Assembly (NCBI RefSeq): GCF_001649575.2
Contig: NC_051438.1
Location: 23,296,816 to 23,360,815 of the forward strand
Direction of reading: 5' to 3'
DNA length: 64,000 nucleotides
DNA from: Kryptolebias marmoratus
Lineage: Eukaryota > Chordata > Actinopteri > Cyprinodontiformes > Rivulidae
How positions within the stretch are numbered: the first letter of the stretch is position 1; every line of letters starts with the position of its first letter. A program made the translations under genes and the position numbers. Positions 58,610 through 64,000 of this stretch are shown here, piece by piece. The notes under the pieces were generated by a model. It saw nothing but the letters and a program-made list of their open reading frames with translations, was not told the origin of the DNA and made no database searches.

Positions 58610-61600
58610 ATCCTTCTCCATCGATCCCCTTTCATTCTGGTGTTTCTCTGCTTCTCTCCCATTAAAGCTATCCACATTCAGCTCAACATTTTAGACAAAC
58701 ACTCATTTCTATTCATGAGTTTGTCTTCCTCTAGCTGCAGTTCCAGCAGTGAAAATGCCAACAGCAAAAATTTTCTCTTATGAGACAGTTTTACACACAG
58801 CACCTGTGAACAAAAACAGATTCACAAGAATCAGCTTCTGTCAGGGCTCCACACTGCCATTCAAAAATAAATAATTAAGAACATTTAAATTTTTACTTCT
58901 TTTTTTACACTTCAAGTAGAACTACAACTAAATTCCCTGGACATAGATCCAATAAAGATTCTTTTTGTTGTCAGTAAATTTAATAAATGCTACAAAAAAA
59001 AAAACATGTAAACCATTCAAATAACCAACTGCAAAAAGCAATTTTTTCCTGTTGTTTATGACTACATTTTCATATCTGGCACTGTTCTATACTTGTGTTT
59101 GGTCAACCTGCAAGTATAAATTAAAAACAAAACGATGCTACAATTTTTTTTTATATTATAAAGCTAAATTAGAGAAATTGCTCACAGTGGGGGAATAACC
59201 TATTTTACCAACGTGCAAAAAAACTGAACATGCTAATTTAGAAAATGTTATGGCAGGTGGACTAAGATGAAGGATTCCCTCTCAAGTACTTTTTTGATGT
59301 TAAAGTATTTATATAAAATCCCAAACATTAACTTTTGAAGGATTACTACTGCTACATTTATATATAACCAACAACCCAATTTATTGACTGGTGAAGAAAA
59401 TGAATTTCTAAACAGTCACATGATTGTCAAACATGGACATAAGGAGATGTTTGAGAGATTCAGATCACTTATAACCAATTAGTTAGTTGGAGATCTAGTA
59501 TCTCTGTTTTTAACAAAGGTTTTGTTGCATTCCATCATTAGACTTAAACTTATCAACAGTGACGAATCCTTGAAACGTCTTAATGATGAGAATCTGCACT
59601 GAGATGAACCTGCGAGTTTCAGACAATCACCACAAATTGAAGAGTCACTACCTTTCTCTGTTCCTCCAGTGAAAGTGAAGAACTGACAATAAATGTATCA
59701 CTTACATTAATGCCTACTATACATACACAGTTACATTAATCCAAGGTTAAACTGCGCTGCACAATATAAAAGCCCCTGCATAATGCTACACCATAAAACC
59801 AAGCACCTTGCAAGGAAATGGCAACATCAATATGCTATCATCTAGCATGCAGTTAAAGCTGTGTTCTCGCTGAACATATCAATAGTAAAGGGATGTGTGC
59901 TGTATGTCATAATGACAAGACATTCTGAGTTCAGGAGTAAGCTTGTTGTTTTCATATTGTTACTGTTATGGATGATGAAGAGTCTCCATTCAGATGAAAT
60001 GCTGAGCTCACCGTCTTCAGCTGCAGCTTAGCAACATACTTTCCAGAGAACTGTGACGGTCTCTTCAGTGAGAGAACAAAGGCAGCCAGTCAGCAAAAAC
60101 AATGAGAAGCTCCAGATGCAGTAATATGTTTGATTTTAAAATAATACTCTCTAGTCTAGATACAGATCAAAGGTCAGAACTGTGCATAAACTGATAACGC
60201 TGCTGAGTCAAAATGAGCCAGATGCCAAAAAATCTTCACGCATTTTTGTTTTGTCCTTTCTTCTTACCTTTTTTTTAAAAAAAACTTCAGACCTCAGAAA
60301 TGTAAAAATAACATTTGACATAGTCACATGAAAACACTGAAATAACAGAAGCTTAATACAATCACCAAATATACCAACTAAGTTATTTTTATGTGAATTA
60401 TTCTAATCATTGTGTTGAGGAAAATATAGCCCATCAACTAATTCATAGATAAATGTTTTCTTTCATCAAAATCCTTTTGTTGTTTTTGCTTTTGAATATA
60501 TTATGATAAAAATATATTTTTCCTCTGATTTGCCGTAAGTGAGAGTTTTAATACTATAAACAACAAAAGCTAAAGTCCTGTTTCTTGAAATTCTGGACTA
60601 AGATAAATAAATATTGATGCTATAATTTAATATAAACAGTAACAACTTTTTAAGAACATGATTTTCACCTAAATTCTGTAGTTTTAAGTAAAGGAAGCAA
60701 ACTTTCGCCTGTCTTTTTAACCAATCAAACAACGGTGGACAAACAAAGGCGATGATTCATTTCAAAGTTTCTATTAGTTTTACTAGAACCATGTTTTTTT
60801 CAATGATCACATCTTTTTTAATGTAATAAGCACCATGTTGAAGTCTGAACATGATTTTAATTTGTAGTATGTTGAAGTGAGCAGGTCAAACCAACCACAG
60901 TGAAACTCCCCACTTGTTGTTGCTCCCACTGCATTAATATCTTACATGCCTGTAAATTATTCAGTCATTAAACTTAAAAGAAACTAAAGATTCCCTCTCA
61001 TAGGTTTTCATGTTTTTATCCTGTTCATCTGTCAACATTTTTTAATATGTGAAAATGTTGCTGTGATATTATGTTCAGACACACATCAAATACGCTCAAG
61101 TCAAGATGAGAATTAAATGTATCTAGAGATGCCTTGGCATTCAGTCATAATAGCTGCAAGTAAGTTTCAAACTTCACTCAGGTAAGTTTTTGGGAGACTC
61201 TTTGTGTCTGCCAAAATAAATTATCTCAGTTACAGTACTTGAACAACAAAAATGAGTACATCAGTGCAATATCATGTAAATGTCAAATTATTCATGGTAC
61301 ATATAATGCAGTGCTTGAGGAAAAACAGATAAGCAAGTGCTGTAGACAGTCACAAGAGTTATCAATGGAAATCTGAGTGTCTTTGATAGTTCAAACAGTG
61401 CGAAGGACACTGCATAACATCAACCTCTGAGGATGATGTGAAAGAAAACTCCCTCTTCCTGAAAAACATTGGATGAAACCTGATGAATGACTTCTTTGAT
61501 TCAACAAACTGGATGCACTTTTCAGCTCAAAGGTTAGGGTTAGTGGGTTAGTTTTTTGTATTGTTTGAACCTGTGAGGAAAGTGAATACATTGTTGTAAG

Positions 61601-63827
61601 AATCCAAAAGATGTAAGCATGTGTGAAGTGTCAGCTGTGGAATCATTGTCTGAGGATTGTGGTAAACTTAAAGCTGTTTTAACAGTAACAACACAGTTAT
61701 AAAGAACACTATCCTACAGTGGGCAAACCAAGTTCCATTAGTGAAACCTAAACAGCATATTTCCTCTTTACAAAACAATTACACTGTGGCAATTTATAGA
61801 CAAAACTAAGCTGATCCAGAATGTTGTTGTATGTTGTCTGATTTGTTCTTAAAAATGGCAAAATGATAAAATATGTAAAGTGCTTACATTTAAATGTCTA
61901 ACTGTGGGAACTGGATCAGTTTATTACCAAAATAAGGCCTATAAAACCCTTAATGTTTAATTCCGCTCTTTACCATAATGCTTTTTATTGCTTATAGGTG
62001 CCTGTGCTACTGAGGGCATGTTTTTATCTGAAAAATCTATCCAAGTGAAGATTAGAGCTGTAAATTCACTCTGAAAGAGATGCAGTTCTTCATGTGGTTT
62101 TTCTATCCGGGGGTCATATTGAGCTGGTCCGTCCAGGATGTTGTGATGCTTCTTTGTTATGAACAACTGAACCATTTTCTACCTGCTGTCATATTTGGAT
62201 GGACACAGATAATAACTTGCTACGTGTTTTGTTTGAACAGGAAATTGAGGTTATCCATCCAGTCTTTTTCACAGAAACTATCTATAATTTACTCTATTCA
62301 TAATCATTTTTTCCTCTTGGACAAATGCAACTTTTACTGTGATTAATGGGGTGTCTGCTAATTTGAATTGCGATTGCAACATTAGGTGTAGATCCGACTG
62401 CGAAGTTTCGGTGCGTTTAGAGCGTCTTAATGTCTGGATGTAAAACAGCTCAGTTAATGCTATAATCAATGGGCAAAAATTATGTATGCAAACAGCCTCA
62501 TTTACTTATCTTCATGGGTTGCCTCTTAACATTATACAATCTCTATCCCTCTTACCTTAACCATCTCAATTGAGGCCTAACCTTAACTTTAATCAATTTT
62601 GAGGCCTTGCAGTAAATACATAGGTACCAATCAAAAAAAGCTGTAAGACGCTACAAGTACAGTGAGATCTTTTGATTCTTCCAGCAAAACCATACAAAGC
62701 ATACTCATTCATGTCATGCTCCCAGAAAAAGAAAGCATATAATGCAGCATATCCACGCACACAAAAACTCATTGCAAATGGAGCTTTGTCACAGCATGTG
62801 GCAGATACTTTTTTTTTTTTCTTGCTGAATGTCAATGAGGGTCTTTTCTTTGTGAATATTCATGTACAGTATCAAAAGAGAACAGCGTTCGTTTTGGTTC
62901 CACCCCCAGTAGAACTATGAAAATGCTAATACATTTCCAAAAATAGACCCCTGACATTCAGAATCACCACTGGGGGCTGTCCATATTCAAGAGCTGATAT
63001 ATTAATCACACTTTACACTTTAACCTGGAATACTGACTTGTTGTTTGGTGGGACACAGTGCCTCAACACATTGTTTTTAACTCCCAGTGTAATTGCAGTT
63101 GCTTTTGCTTTAGTTGTTGTAGTTTGTAAGGGTGAATGCATGTTAAATCCCAGTGTTTGTTAGAGCTGCTGCTGAAAAGCCTCTAGTGTTCAACAAAAGT
63201 GTAAATCGGCTCTTGGATTATTCTCAGTGGATCAGCCATACAAGGTGTTGTTTGCATTTCTAAGTCTGTAATGTGAGTCTGCCATCCGATCTGTACGCCA
63301 GACGGACTGCAGCAGAAGTATATCTTTTAATTGAGATGCATCTTTTTGTCAGTTCAATGTCAGTTCCTTCTTTTTTTGTTTCATTTAATTTAATCATTTG
63401 CATCTTTTAAGACAAGCTCTTTTTTATGTGTTCATGTCAGTCTTGTGCTCAATGAATAGCTCAAGTTTTAGCTAAACATACAAAACAAACTGATGATCAT
63501 ATTATCTGTTCTTCACCCCATACTCCTCTTCATGTCTTTTACACATACTTTTCAACTAGTCTAGTTTTATATAATTGCTGATTGTGCCCCTTTCAGCCAT
63601 TCAGAAATAACTCAGTGATTAAAACAAAAAAGCTAATCAATAAGATGTATTAACTGATACAGATCTGATGGAGAGATGATGTTATGTCTAACTGGCAGCA
63701 ACAGTTTTGGCTGCTCTCTTGCAGATTCAAAAACCTTGTGGAAAAAAAATATATTTAATATATCAAAGTTTGATTTTTAAGTTGATCAATTTCAATAGCT
63801 TTGTTTTTCGCCACTCCGCATTATTAT
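58608..63827. other. AT-rich non-coding DNA
   Basis: No frame exceeds 88 codons and none is recognisable. Small features: T8A8 at 60271-60286, and a T12 run within 62808-62821. No repeat family identified. Confidence 0.5.
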
Positions 63828-63851
63828 ATAATGGCACTTTTGTGCCATTAT
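63828..63851. repeat. Perfect 10-bp hairpin with T4 loop
   Basis: ATAATGGCAC and GTGCCATTAT flank TTTT. The stem is perfect and compact, too short for a microRNA precursor. No function can be assigned. Confidence 0.85.
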
Positions 63852-64000
63852 CCTTTTCCTCTGTCTCCAAACATGAATATTACCTCCTATTGTACATAAT
63901 ACACAAGCAAATAAAAGTCCTAAACAAGCTCACTTTAAAAAACCTTAAAGACTTTTGTGTTTGCTCTGGCTGCCAGCCGCAGAACATTCAGCTTGATTTG

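Overview
The window looks like gene-poor, AT-rich teleost fish nuclear DNA. The clues are several fragments of a non-LTR retrotransposon that I recognise as Rex3-like (RTE clade, with GGAT/GATG-type 3' tails), solo LTRs with 5-bp target duplications, a TTAA-flanked miniature element, a Tc1-type transposase relic, a fish-type tRNA-derived SINE, and long TA and CATC microsatellites. I found no intact protein-coding gene, tRNA, rRNA, CpG island or CRISPR array. The longest ATG-initiated reading frame is 146 codons and resembles nothing I know; one that long is about what chance gives in 64 kb of AT-rich DNA. The window is therefore either intergenic or inside a very large intron.

Layout. 1-152 is the 5'-truncated end of a Rex3-like reverse transcriptase on the minus strand, running off the left edge. 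3182-3525 holds a TA microsatellite, a 45-codon histone H3 pseudogene fragment and, directly joined to it, the 3' end of an L2/CR1-like LINE with a GAATT tail. 4566-4637 is (TA)36. 6870-7452 is a minus-strand Rex3-like 3' end whose tail has grown into (CATC)24. 16521-16610 is a Tc1-like transposase relic. 17535-18187 is a head-to-head pair of Rex3-like 3' ends; the right copy is interrupted by a 113-bp hairpin-bearing insert with a perfect 7-bp target duplication. 20773-20863 is a 91-bp TTAA-bounded element. 29337-29622 is a SINE. Solo LTRs with perfect 5-bp duplications lie at 30409-30894, 35071-35641 and 56942-57702. A decayed LTR-like block is at 50669-51360. An unnamed dispersed repeat occurs at 43486-44330 (internally triplicated) and 50132-50610. 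57955-58405 is the endonuclease part of a Rex3-like element.

The rest, about 85% of the window, is unique-looking AT-rich sequence with short hairpins and a few homeodomain-motif-rich stretches that could be conserved non-coding elements. Nothing here forms an operon or pathway. The window records retrotransposition, LTR-LTR recombination and point-mutation decay. The most unusual item is the H3/LINE chimera, followed by the nested hairpin insertion.
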